Positions 1-5,957 of a stretch of 10,872 bases of DNA are shown here, one piece after another; position 1 is the stretch's first letter; each line of letters starts with the position of its first letter. The notes beneath the pieces were generated by a model that saw only the letters and a list, made by a program, of their open reading frames with translations, did no database searches and was not told where the DNA came from. The stretch covers positions 1-10,872 of the forward strand of contig JAYSFC010000125.1 of the NCBI GenBank assembly GCA_041913505.1, in the 5' to 3' direction. The position numbers and the translations under genes were made by a program. This DNA comes from JAYSFC01 sp041913505. Its GTDB lineage: Bacteria > Pseudomonadota > Gammaproteobacteria > Burkholderiales > Burkholderiaceae_C.

Positions 1-1732
1 CCTGCACCATCGGGAACACGTTCTCGGTGGGGTCGGTGCGGAAGTCCATGAACACCGTGCGGTCCTTGAGCTTGCGCGCCTCGCGCAGCGCGGGCTCCAC
101 GTCTTGCGGGCGCTCGATCAGCATGCCCACGTGGCCATAGGCTTCGGCCAGCTTCACGAAGTTGGGCAACGCGTCCATGTAGCTATGGCTGTAGCGGCCG
201 GAGTACTCGATCTCCTGCCACTGGCGCACCATGCCCAGGTAGCGGTTGTTCAGCGACAGGATCTTGATCGGCGTGTTGTACTGCAGGCAGGTGGACAGTT
301 CCTGGATGTTCATCTGCACCGAGCCTTCGCCCGTGATGGTGAACACCTCGGCCTCAGGCTTGGCCAGCTTGATGCCCATGGCGTAGGGAATGCCCACGCC
401 CATGGTGCCCAGGCCGCCGGAGTTGATCCAGCGGCGCGGCTCGTCGAACTTGTAGAACTGCGCGGCCCACATCTGGTGCTGGCCCACGTCCGAGGTGATG
501 TAGGCCTCGCTGTCCTTGGTCATGTTCCAGAGCGTCTCGACCACGTACTGCGGCTTGATGACTTCCTTGTTGCCGCGGTCGTACTTCAGGCAGTCGCGGC
601 TGCGCCAGTTCTCGATGGTGCTCCACCACGCGGACAGGGCGGCCTCGTCCGGGCGGCTGCCCGCTTCGCGGACCATGGCGATGAGCTCGGTGAGCACATC
701 CTTGACGTCGCCCACGATAGGGATGTCGACCTTCACGCGCTTGGAGATGCTCGACGGGTCGATGTCGATGTGGATGATCTTGCGGTCGTTCTGCGCAAAG
801 TGCTTGGGGTTGCCGATCACGCGATCGTCGAAGCGCGCGCCCACCGCCAGCAGCACATCGCAGTTCTGCATGGCGTTGTTGGCCTCGATCGTGCCGTGCA
901 TGCCCAGCATGCCCAGGAACTTGCGGTCGCTGGCCGGATAGGCGCCCAGGCCCATCAGCGTGTGGGTGACCGGGTAGCCCAGCATGTCGACCAGGGTGCG
1001 CAGCTCATTGCAGGCATTGCCCAGCAGCACACCGCCGCCCGTGTAGATGTACGGGCGCTTGGCCGTCAGCAGCAACTGCAGGGCCTTGCGAATCTGGCCG
1101 CCGTGGCCCTTCTTGACGGGGTTGTACGAGCGCATTTCCACGCTCGCGGGATAGCCGCTGTAGGCCACCTTCTTGAACGAAACATCCTTCGGGATATCGA
1201 CCACCACCGGGCCGGGACGACCCGTGCGCGCGATATGGAAAGCCTTTTTCAGCGTCATCGCCAGGTCGCGCGTGTCCTTCACGAGGAAGTTGTGCTTGAC
1301 GATGGGGCGCGTGATGCCCACGGTGTCGCACTCCTGGAAGGCATCCAGCCCGATCGCGGGCGTGGGCACCTGGCCGGAGATGATCACCATGGGGATGGAA
1401 TCCATGTAGGCCGTAGCGATGCCCGTCACGGCATTGGTGAGGCCCGGGCCAGAGGTCACGAGCGCAACGCCCACATCGCCCGTGGCGCGCGCATAGCCGT
1501 CGGCCGCGTGCACGGCGGCCTGCTCATGGCGCACCAGCACGTGCTGGATGGTGTCCTGCTTGTAAAGCGCGTCGTAGATGTAGAGGACGGCACCGCCCGG
1601 ATAGCCCCACATGTACTGGACGCCTTCGGCCTGCAAGGCCTTCACGAGGATCTCGGCGCCCATCAGGTCCTGGGTGCCGGTGGCGGATTGGGGAGTGGCG
1701 GCGGCTGCGATTTCAGCCTTGGAGATTTCCAT
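1..1732 (-). CDS. ilvB: Acetolactate synthase, large (catalytic) subunit; C-terminus cut by window edge
   Basis: ThDP-dependent enzyme that condenses two pyruvates to 2-acetolactate, or pyruvate plus 2-oxobutyrate to acetohydroxybutyrate. This is the first common step of valine, leucine and isoleucine synthesis, in the cytoplasm. I read 577 residues from ATG at 1732. The N-terminal ThDP domain carries the catalytic Glu70 in RHEQAAVHAADGYARATG. The C-terminal cofactor domain has ITGEGSVQMNIQEL (GEG at 468-470) followed by LNNRYLGMVRQWQ. The usual GDG is GEG here, which I recall from other proteobacterial homologues, so it is not a defect. Only about 15-20 C-terminal residues are missing. An AAGG ribosome site (1739-1742, complement) lies 6 nt before the ATG. 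The small subunit ilvN and ilvC are expected beyond the left edge but are not seen. A long leader with a possible attenuator precedes the gene. Family assignment is secure; ilvB versus ilvI naming is a convention. Confidence 0.96.
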   Translation of the reverse strand, partial: MEISKAEIAAAATPQSATGTQDLMGAEILVKALQAEGVQYMWGYPGGAVLYIYDALYKQDTIQHVLVRHEQAAVHAADGYARATGDVGVALVTSGPGLTNAVTGIATAYMDSIPMVIISGQVPTPAIGLDAFQECDTVGITRPIVKHNFLVKDTRDLAMTLKKAFHIARTGRPGPVVVDIPKDVSFKKVAYSGYPASVEMRSYNPVKKGHGGQIRKALQLLLTAKRPYIYTGGGVLLGNACNELRTLVDMLGYPVTHTLMGLGAYPASDRKFLGMLGMHGTIEANNAMQNCDVLLAVGARFDDRVIGNPKHFAQNDRKIIHIDIDPSSISKRVKVDIPIVGDVKDVLTELIAMVREAGSRPDEAALSAWWSTIENWRSRDCLKYDRGNKEVIKPQYVVETLWNMTKDSEAYITSDVGQHQMWAAQFYKFDEPRRWINSGGLGTMGVGIPYAMGIKLAKPEAEVFTITGEGSVQMNIQELSTCLQYNTPIKILSLNNRYLGMVRQWQEIEYSGRYSHSYMDALPNFVKLAEAYGHVGMLIERPQDVEPALREARKLKDRTVFMDFRTDPTENVFPMVQ

Positions 1733-1759
1733 GATCAACCTTTGCGAATTTCTCTGACG

Positions 1760-1780
1760 AAAAACCTAGGGTGCCCCTGG
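1760..1780 (-). terminator. Candidate intrinsic terminator / attenuator in the ilvB leader
   Basis: Read on the minus strand, CCAGGG, loop GCA, CCCTAGG, then TTTTT form a hairpin of six base pairs with one bulged A, followed directly by five T. It lies inside the presumed ilvB mRNA leader, 27 nt before the ATG. An upstream GCCCC (complement of 1794-1798) could pair instead with GGGGC (complement of 1773-1777), giving a mutually exclusive alternative fold. A 19-codon mini-ORF (1825 to 1766, minus) starts MSLALSPAPA and ends with its stop inside the hairpin. It has three Leu but no Val or Ile run, so it is not a classical ilv leader peptide. The hairpin is seen; attenuation is inference. The short stem keeps confidence low. 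Confidence 0.32.
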
Positions 1781-1885
1781 CCTGAGCCCTTGTGGGGCCG
1801 GTGCGGGACTTAAGGCCAAGGACATGGGCGAGATTGAATAGCTGCGCCGGACCGTGACCCGTTTGCCTTTTGAATTGCAGCAAAC

Positions 1886-1894
1886 ATTATCGCA
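1886..1894 (-). promoter_or_regulatory. Candidate extended -10 element for ilvB
   Basis: The minus strand reads TGCGATAAT, an extended -10 (TGn) followed by GATAAT, one mismatch from TATAAT. No good -35 lies at 16-18 nt; TTGAGG (complement of 1905-1910) is only 13 nt away. Transcription from here would give a leader of about 145 nt before the ilvB ATG. It is a mirror image of the box at 1942-1950. Confidence 0.45.
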
Positions 1895-1941
1895 CCGCAA
1901 CACGCCTCAACGCACACCACCACAAAAAAATAGGCGCGCGA

Positions 1942-1950
1942 TGCGATAAT
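1942..1950 (+). promoter_or_regulatory. Candidate extended -10 element for the sigma-factor operon
   Basis: The plus strand carries the same TGCGATAAT nonamer as the opposing box at 1886-1894. No recognisable -35 is present at the normal distance (the region is an A-run, 1923-1930). Start of transcription would fall near 1957, just before the perfect inverted repeat at 1964-1993, leaving a leader of about 60 nt before the TTG start. Confidence 0.45.
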
Positions 1951-1963
1951 CCGGGCCCTTGGC

Positions 1964-1993
1964 GTGCCGGCCGTGCTCTCGCGCGGCCGGCAC
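1964..1993. promoter_or_regulatory. Perfect 10-bp inverted repeat (hairpin or operator) in the sigma-factor leader
   Basis: GTGCCGGCCG at 1964-1973 is the exact reverse complement of CGGCCGGCAC at 1984-1993, with a 10-nt spacer. As RNA it makes a very stable GC stem near the predicted 5' end of the sigma-factor message. As DNA it is a dyad of the size bound by dimeric regulators. No T-run follows, so it is not an intrinsic terminator. Function is unknown. Confidence 0.6.
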
Positions 1994-2017
1994 AGACTCC
2001 CGACGGGCTGATTTCTC

Positions 2018-2587
2018 TTGGCAACGGAACAAGAACTCTCCGACTTCCTCAAAAGCGTGGAAAAGCGTGCATACAAACGCTCGCTTTACCACGTGCGTAA
2101 CGAGGAGGCAGCCCTGGACATCGTGCAGGACAGCATGCTCAAGCTGGCCGAGCACTACGGCGACAAGCCCGCGGGCGAACTGCCCATGCTGTTCCAGCGT
2201 ATCCTCTCCAACTGCACCCTGGATTGGTTCCGCCGCCAGAAGACGCGCAATGCCCTGTTTTCGAGCATGAGCGACTTCGAGGGTCCAGGGGAAGATGGCG
2301 CGGATTTTGATTTGCTGGAAGCCTATTCCGGCCCCGAAGGGGGAGAAGCCGCACAGAGCGCCGAGGACCTTACCCAGCGAGCGCAGGTGCTGCGCGACAT
2401 CGAGGCCGAAATCCAGGAGCTGCCAGCACGTCAACGCGAGGCGTTTTTGATGCGTTATTGGGAAGAGATGGATGTGGCTGAGACGGCCGCCGCGATGGGC
2501 TGCTCGGAAGGCAGTGTCAAAACGCACTGTTTTCGTGCCATCCAGACCCTCAGCAAGGCACTGAAGGCCAAAGGAATCGAATTATGA
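2018..2587 (+). CDS. ECF-type RNA polymerase sigma factor, 189 aa, TTG start
   Basis: Alternative sigma-70 family factor that directs RNA polymerase to a dedicated promoter set. Region 2 covers about residues 12-76 (KRAYKRSLYHVRNEEAALDI through FQRILSNCTLDWFRRQKTR). An acidic linker (about 86-117) follows. Region 4 is at about 135-182, with the helix-turn-helix AETAAAMGCSEGSVKTHCFR. There is no region 1.1 or 3, as in ECF factors. The start is TTG at 2018: an in-frame TGA at 2009-2011 rules out anything longer, and the next residues ATEQELSDFL match the start I recall for comamonad homologues. The ribosome site is poor, so translation may be weak. The stop overlaps the next gene's start (ATGA, 2584-2587), suggesting coupled translation with its likely regulator. 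The ECF subgroup and target promoters are unknown. Confidence 0.92.
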   Translation: MATEQELSDFLKSVEKRAYKRSLYHVRNEEAALDIVQDSMLKLAEHYGDKPAGELPMLFQRILSNCTLDWFRRQKTRNALFSSMSDFEGPGEDGADFDLLEAYSGPEGGEAAQSAEDLTQRAQVLRDIEAEIQELPARQREAFLMRYWEEMDVAETAAAMGCSEGSVKTHCFRAIQTLSKALKAKGIEL

Positions 2588-3042
2588 ACACCGCAACCAA
2601 CGCCCAGATCGAACAAGCCGCCGACCGTTTTGCCCGGCGCGTGACTGCGCGCCTGAGCGCGGGCAACGACGACCTGCCCTACGATATCTCCGAGCGCCTG
2701 AGGGCCGCGCGTATGCAGGCGCTGGCCAAGCGCAAGGTAACTGCGCCCGTGCGCCAGGTCCAGGCCGCCCCCACCGTGGTGCGCAATGGCCGCACCGCCG
2801 CTCTTGGCTGGGGTGGCGAGGGTGGCAATTGGTGGCGTGCCCTGGTGTCGGCCGTGCCGCTCACAGCACTGCTCGTGGGCTTGGTAGTGGTGAATGTCTC
2901 GCAGGAAGAGCACGGCACCACCGAAGTGACCGAGGTCGATACTGCGCTGCTGACCGATGACCTCCCGCCTTCGGCCTATGCCGACCCGGGGTTTGTGCAG
3001 TACCTCAAGACCGTCAGCCACCCTGCTACTGCAACCCGCTGA
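2584..3042 (+). CDS. DUF3619 single-pass membrane protein, putative anti-sigma partner
   Basis: The 152-residue protein has a hydrophilic N-terminal half, with ADRFARRVTARL and LPYDISERLRAARMQALAKRK (about 13-51) as the family-like part. One membrane segment lies at about 85-106 (ALVSAVPLTALLVGLVVVNV), followed by an acidic tail of about 45 residues. By the positive-inside rule the Arg/Lys-rich N-terminus should be cytoplasmic and the tail periplasmic. A strong AAGGA site (2571-2575) lies 8 nt before the ATG, which overlaps the sigma-factor stop. A membrane protein translated directly after an ECF sigma factor is the usual anti-sigma layout, but I see no zinc-binding H-x3-C-x2-C motif and no known anti-sigma domain. 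DUF3619 is recognised from sequence memory; the anti-sigma role is inference. Confidence 0.85.
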   Translation: MNTATNAQIEQAADRFARRVTARLSAGNDDLPYDISERLRAARMQALAKRKVTAPVRQVQAAPTVVRNGRTAALGWGGEGGNWWRALVSAVPLTALLVGLVVVNVSQEEHGTTEVTEVDTALLTDDLPPSAYADPGFVQYLKTVSHPATATR

Positions 3043-3062
3043 CCCCGCCACTGCCCATCTGA

Positions 3063-3941
3063 ATGCCTTTGCCGCCAACCGCCAACGCCTCTTTCCGCTT
3101 GCCCGCCCTGGTTCTGGCTGCCGCGTTGCTCGGCGGCTTGGCGGTGGTCGGCTGGCAGGTGGTGCAGCAGGTGCGAATGGCACCCAGCGCGGTTCCCTCT
3201 TCGGTGACCTCCGCGCCCAAAAACGGAGCGCGAGAAACGCGCACCGTCAGCCCCTCGCCCGAGCCCTCGGGCCCCGGCTGGGTCGAACTCAGCACTGCGC
3301 AGAAGCTGGCCCTCTACCCTCTGGCAGAGCGCTGGGCCACGATGGGTGAAGCCCCCAAGCGCCGCTGGCTCGCCCTGGCTCAGACTTTCGGCTCGCTGCC
3401 TCCGGAAGAGCAGGAAAAGTTGCACAGTCGCATGACCGACTGGGCCAACCTCAGCGCGCAGCAGCGCAGCCAGGCACGGCTGAACTATGCTGTCACCAAG
3501 CGCCTCGCGCCCGACGACAAACGGGCCCAATGGGAGGCCTACCAAGCCCTGAGCGAAGAAGAAAAGCACCTGCTGGCCGCACGCGCCGCGCCCAAGCCCT
3601 CGGGTGCGGCTACGGCACTGCGCCCTGTGTCGCCCAAGAAACTCGCGCGCGTTCCTGCCGCCACGGCAGCCCAAGGCACTGCGCCCAACCTGCCCAAGAT
3701 TCCTCCGGTGGTCGACCTGCACCCCCGCCCGGCCTTGCCCGTGCCGCAGCCCGCGGCACCATTGGAGCCGCGGCCGGCCACACCCGCTTCCGCTGTCGAA
3801 ACCACCCCCGTGGCGGTTCCATCGGCCACACCGGCCCCCTTGCCGCCGCTGGTGCCCGCCTCCAACGGCGAGCCTGTGCCGCAGCCATCGACGGTGGAGC
3901 CCCCCCCCACCCCCAACCCCAACCCCTACCCACAGCGCTGA
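3063..3941 (+). CDS. DUF3106 protein, membrane-anchored, with Pro-rich tail
   Basis: 292 residues. An N-terminal hydrophobic segment (about 13-33, LPALVLAAALLGGLAVVGW) is a signal anchor or uncleaved signal peptide. The DUF3106 helical region is at about 73-172: WVELSTAQKLALYPLAERW, RRWLALAQTF, RMTDWANLSAQQRSQARLNY, WEAYQALSEEEKHLLA. A low-complexity Ala/Pro tail follows (about 175-292). The rest is probably periplasmic. An in-frame TGA immediately before the ATG fixes the earliest start. It lies 20 bp after the DUF3619 gene and 7 bp before the RDD gene, so it is in one operon. The last codons form a C9 tract (3900-3908) that is prone to slippage; a one-base loss would continue in frame into the RDD gene. 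Function is unknown. The context suggests an envelope partner of the sigma module. Confidence 0.88.
   Translation: MPLPPTANASFRLPALVLAAALLGGLAVVGWQVVQQVRMAPSAVPSSVTSAPKNGARETRTVSPSPEPSGPGWVELSTAQKLALYPLAERWATMGEAPKRRWLALAQTFGSLPPEEQEKLHSRMTDWANLSAQQRSQARLNYAVTKRLAPDDKRAQWEAYQALSEEEKHLLAARAAPKPSGAATALRPVSPKKLARVPAATAAQGTAPNLPKIPPVVDLHPRPALPVPQPAAPLEPRPATPASAVETTPVAVPSATPAPLPPLVPASNGEPVPQPSTVEPPPTPNPNPYPQR
3900..3931 (-). other. C9 homopolymer and five-run G-quadruplex motif at the end of the DUF3106 gene
   Basis: The plus strand has C runs of 9, 5, 4, 4 and 3 separated by 1, 2, 2 and 2 nt. The minus (template) strand therefore has five G-runs with very short loops, a strong match to the G3+N1-7 quadruplex pattern. 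The two central units read TTGGGG. It encodes PPPTPNPNPYP, so proline codons explain the C content in part, but near-exclusive use of CCC together with AAC makes the motif. Confidence 0.8.
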
Positions 3942-3948
3942 GCCCCGC

Positions 3949-4479
3949 ATGCCCGACACCACGGCGACCACCGCACCCACCACCGCTGGCGCCACGGGCC
4001 TCCTGGCGCCCCCTTTGCCGCGGCGCATGGCATGCTGGCTCTACGAAGGCATGCTGATGTTCGGCGTGGTGTTCATCGCAGGCTACCTGTTCGGCACCTT
4101 GAGCCAGACGCGCAACGCGCTTGACAACCGGCATGCGCTGCAGGCCTTTTTGTTCGTGGTGTTCGGCATCTATTTCACATGGTTCTGGTCCAAGGGGCAG
4201 ACCCTGGCCATGAAGACCTGGCACATCCGCGTGGTGGACCGCGCCGGCCAACCGCTCACCCAAAAGCGCGCCCTGCTGCGCTATGCGCTGAGCTGGCTCT
4301 GGTTCATCCCCCCCCTTGCAGCCATGGCGCCGTTCGGACTGTCCGGCGGCGAGGCGGCCGTAGTCCTGCTGGGCTGGGTGGCCGTCTGGGCGCTGCTGAG
4401 CCGCTTTCACCCCCAGCACCAGTTCCTGCACGATGCGCTCGCGGGCACCCGGCTCGTGCACACCGCGTCCCGCACCTAG
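3949..4479 (+). CDS. RDD family membrane protein, 176 aa
   Basis: RDD-domain integral membrane protein of unknown transport or accessory role. Start chosen at ATG 3949 (MPDTTATTAP), 7 bp after the DUF3106 stop; the frame is open far upstream, but only by overlap with that gene. After a Thr/Ala/Pro-rich N-terminus comes RRMACWLYEGMLMFGVVF (25-42), where the first Arg of RDD is present and the usual Asp is replaced by Glu33. Hydrophobic segments lie at about 35-52, 64-81, 110-128 and 134-152. The conserved loop KGQTLAMKTWHIRVVD (82-97) and the end motif FLHDALAGTRLV (159-170, with the last Asp) support the family. A C8 run (4308-4315) sits in the codons for IPPL. There is no clear ribosome site, so translation may depend on coupling to the upstream gene. 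Confidence 0.87.
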   Translation: MPDTTATTAPTTAGATGLLAPPLPRRMACWLYEGMLMFGVVFIAGYLFGTLSQTRNALDNRHALQAFLFVVFGIYFTWFWSKGQTLAMKTWHIRVVDRAGQPLTQKRALLRYALSWLWFIPPLAAMAPFGLSGGEAAVVLLGWVAVWALLSRFHPQHQFLHDALAGTRLVHTASRT

Positions 4480-4521
4480 CTGACTGCTATCCCTTCCTGT
4501 CCCGAAAAGTGGGCACGGCTG

Positions 4522-4530
4522 CGCGACAAT
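4522..4530 (+). promoter_or_regulatory. Candidate promoter for dgkA (possibly leaderless mRNA)
   Basis: GCGACAAT resembles the GCGATAAT core found twice in the ilvB-sigma control region and lies 8 nt before the dgkA ATG. If it is a -10, transcription would begin at or just before the ATG and the mRNA would have almost no leader. No convincing -35 is visible. The 59 bp between the RDD stop and dgkA hold nothing else I can identify. Confidence 0.28.
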
Positions 4531-4538
4531 GGCACCCC

Positions 4539-4955
4539 ATGTCCTCCCTATCCAAGCCGCCTGAATCCGCCTCGACCGCCAATCCGCAAAAGGCCCGTAC
4601 CGGGCTCAACCGCATCTGGCACGCAACGGGCTACTCCATTGCAGGTCTGCGTGCGGGCTGGGACGAGAAGGCGTTCCGGCAGGAAGCCATTGCCACCGCT
4701 GTCCTGCTCCCCCTGGCGTTCTGGCTGGGCCGCGATTGGATCGAGGTGGCGCTGCTGACTGGATCGGTGGTGCTCGTGCTGATCGTCGAGCTGCTCAACA
4801 CGGGCATTGAAACAGCCATCGACCGCATCGGCCCCGAATGGCACGACCTGTCCAAGCGCGCCAAGGACATGGGCAGCGCCGCCGTACTGCTGGCGCTGCT
4901 GCTATGCGGTGGTATCTGGGCTGCGGCCCTGTTGCAAAGGTTTCTCCATGGCTGA
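4539..4955 (+). CDS. dgkA: Diacylglycerol kinase (prokaryotic DgkA type)
   Basis: Inner-membrane kinase that phosphorylates diacylglycerol with ATP to phosphatidic acid, recycling the diacylglycerol released when phospholipid head groups are used for periplasmic glycans. 138 residues, about 16 more than the E. coli enzyme, all at the N-terminus. Family motifs are GYSIAGLRAGW (31-41), the surface helix EKAFRQEA (43-50), the active-site segment ELLNTGIETAIDRIG (84-98; Glu84, Asn87, Glu91) and LSKRAKDMGSAAV (104-116; Lys109, Asp110). Three membrane segments lie at about 52-66, 69-88 and 113-131. ATG 4539 is the only ATG before the core. The 3' end overlaps the next gene by 8 bp, so the two are probably co-translated. 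Confidence 0.95.
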   Translation: MSSLSKPPESASTANPQKARTGLNRIWHATGYSIAGLRAGWDEKAFRQEAIATAVLLPLAFWLGRDWIEVALLTGSVVLVLIVELLNTGIETAIDRIGPEWHDLSKRAKDMGSAAVLLALLLCGGIWAAALLQRFLHG

Positions 4956-5541
4956 ACCGGCTTTTTCCATCTGTGTGTATTGCGGCTCGCGTCCCGGCGA
5001 GAACCCCTTGTTCGCCGAGACGGCCCGCGCCGTGGGCCGCTGGATCGGCCAGCATGGCGGCCAATTGGTCTATGGCGGCGGCCGTAGCGGGTTGATGGGC
5101 GAGGTGGCCGAAGCCACGCGCCAGGCTGGCGGACGCGTGGTGGGGGTGATTCCACAAGCGCTCGTGGACAAGGAGCTCGCCAACCGCGCCTGCGACGAAC
5201 TGCACATCGTGCAGACCATGCACGAGCGCAAGGCCATGATGGCCGAGCGCAGCGACGCCTTCGTCGCCCTGCCTGGCGGCATCGGCACCTTCGAGGAATT
5301 GTTCGAGGTCTGGACTTGGCGCCAGCTCGGCTACCACGACAAGCCCATTGGCCTACTCAACGTGGCGGGCTACTACGACGGCCTGCTCTCGTTCCTGCAC
5401 ACGAGCGTGGCCAACGGTCTCATGGGCGAGTGGCAGATGGGCCTGATGCAGGCCTGCAGCGACACCGACGCGCTGCTGCGCGCCCTGGTGCAGGCCGCGG
5501 GCAGCAACATGGAGCAGATCCCGCTGCGCTCGGTGATCTGA
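4948..5541 (+). CDS. LOG family (TIGR00730) nucleoside 5'-monophosphate phosphoribohydrolase
   Basis: Cytoplasmic Rossmann-fold protein of the LOG/YvdD/TIGR00730 group. Characterised members remove ribose 5-phosphate from nucleoside monophosphates, including cytokinin ribotides such as iPMP and also AMP. 197 residues, the usual length. Motifs: ICVYCGSRPG (8-17), GGGRSGLMG (43-51), VIPQAL (67-72), MHERKAMM with the catalytic-region Arg94 (91-98), and the phosphate-binding LPGGIGTFEELFE (108-120). The start ATG 4948 lies inside the end of dgkA; residue 2 onward matches the family N-terminus. Its natural substrate here cannot be told from sequence. It converges on the PII gene, 24 bp away. The name 'lysine decarboxylase' used in old annotations for this family is wrong. 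Confidence 0.95.
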   Translation: MAEPAFSICVYCGSRPGENPLFAETARAVGRWIGQHGGQLVYGGGRSGLMGEVAEATRQAGGRVVGVIPQALVDKELANRACDELHIVQTMHERKAMMAERSDAFVALPGGIGTFEELFEVWTWRQLGYHDKPIGLLNVAGYYDGLLSFLHTSVANGLMGEWQMGLMQACSDTDALLRALVQAAGSNMEQIPLRSVI

Positions 5542-5565
5542 CAGCGGCCGCCGCCAGGCGGTGCT

Positions 5566-5904
5566 TCAGATTGCGGCGTCGTCCAGGTCGCCCGTGCGGA
5601 TGCGCACCACGCGCTCCACGGGCGCCACGAAGATCTTGCCGTCGCCGATCTTGCCCGTGCGCGCCACGTTCACGATGGCGTCCACGCAGCGGTCCACATC
5701 TTCAGACCGCACGACCACCTCGACCTTCACCTTGGGCAGAAAATCCACCACGTACTCGGCGCCGCGGTACAGCTCGGTGTGGCCCTTCTGGCGGCCAAAG
5801 CCCTTCACCTCGGTTACCGTGAGGCCGTTCACGCCGCATTCGGCCAGGGCTTCGCGGACCTCTTCGAGCTTGAAGGGCTTGATGACGGCGGTGATCATTT
5901 TCAT
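5566..5904 (-). CDS. glnB: Nitrogen regulatory protein PII
   Basis: Trimeric cytoplasmic sensor of ATP/ADP and 2-oxoglutarate that relays nitrogen and carbon status to targets such as GlnE, NtrB and AmtB. 112 residues, the standard length. The T-loop GFGRQKGHTELYRGAEYVVDF carries Tyr51, the site uridylylated by GlnD. The B-loop is RTGKIGDGKIFV, followed by the C-terminal ERVVRIRTGDLDDAAI. The N-terminus MKMITAVIKPFKL looks GlnK-like, but Asp54 and the position next to nadE rather than amtB favour GlnB; the symbol is therefore less sure than the family. An AGGA site (complement of 5914-5917) lies 9 nt before the ATG. The gene is 53 bp after nadE on the same strand, likely one transcript, possibly with its own promoter in the gap (a TATCGATA palindrome sits at 5925-5932). 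Confidence 0.95.
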   Translation of the reverse strand: MKMITAVIKPFKLEEVREALAECGVNGLTVTEVKGFGRQKGHTELYRGAEYVVDFLPKVKVEVVVRSEDVDRCVDAIVNVARTGKIGDGKIFVAPVERVVRIRTGDLDDAAI

Positions 5905-5957
5905 GGCGGGGAATCCTCGGAACTATCGATACAAACTGGGAGGGCAACGGGCTTTTC

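Noticed and set aside
326..331. GEG instead of GDG in the ThDP motif of acetolactate synthase as an inactivating change
   Set aside because: The same variant is known to me from other proteobacterial acetolactate synthases, and all other motifs are intact.
104..1813. 569-codon plus-strand frame antisense to ilvB
   Set aside because: His/Val/Arg-rich composition typical of the complement of a GC-rich gene; ilvB on the minus strand is unambiguous.
3604..3948. Long open frame upstream of the RDD ATG
   Set aside because: It overlaps DUF3106 in another frame; open frames of this kind are common in GC-rich DNA. It matters only as the frame that slippage would join.
5544..5563. NotI-like palindrome and small CCG..CGG hairpin between the LOG and PII stops as a bidirectional terminator
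   Set aside because: Only about five base pairs including a G-U, and no T-run on either strand.
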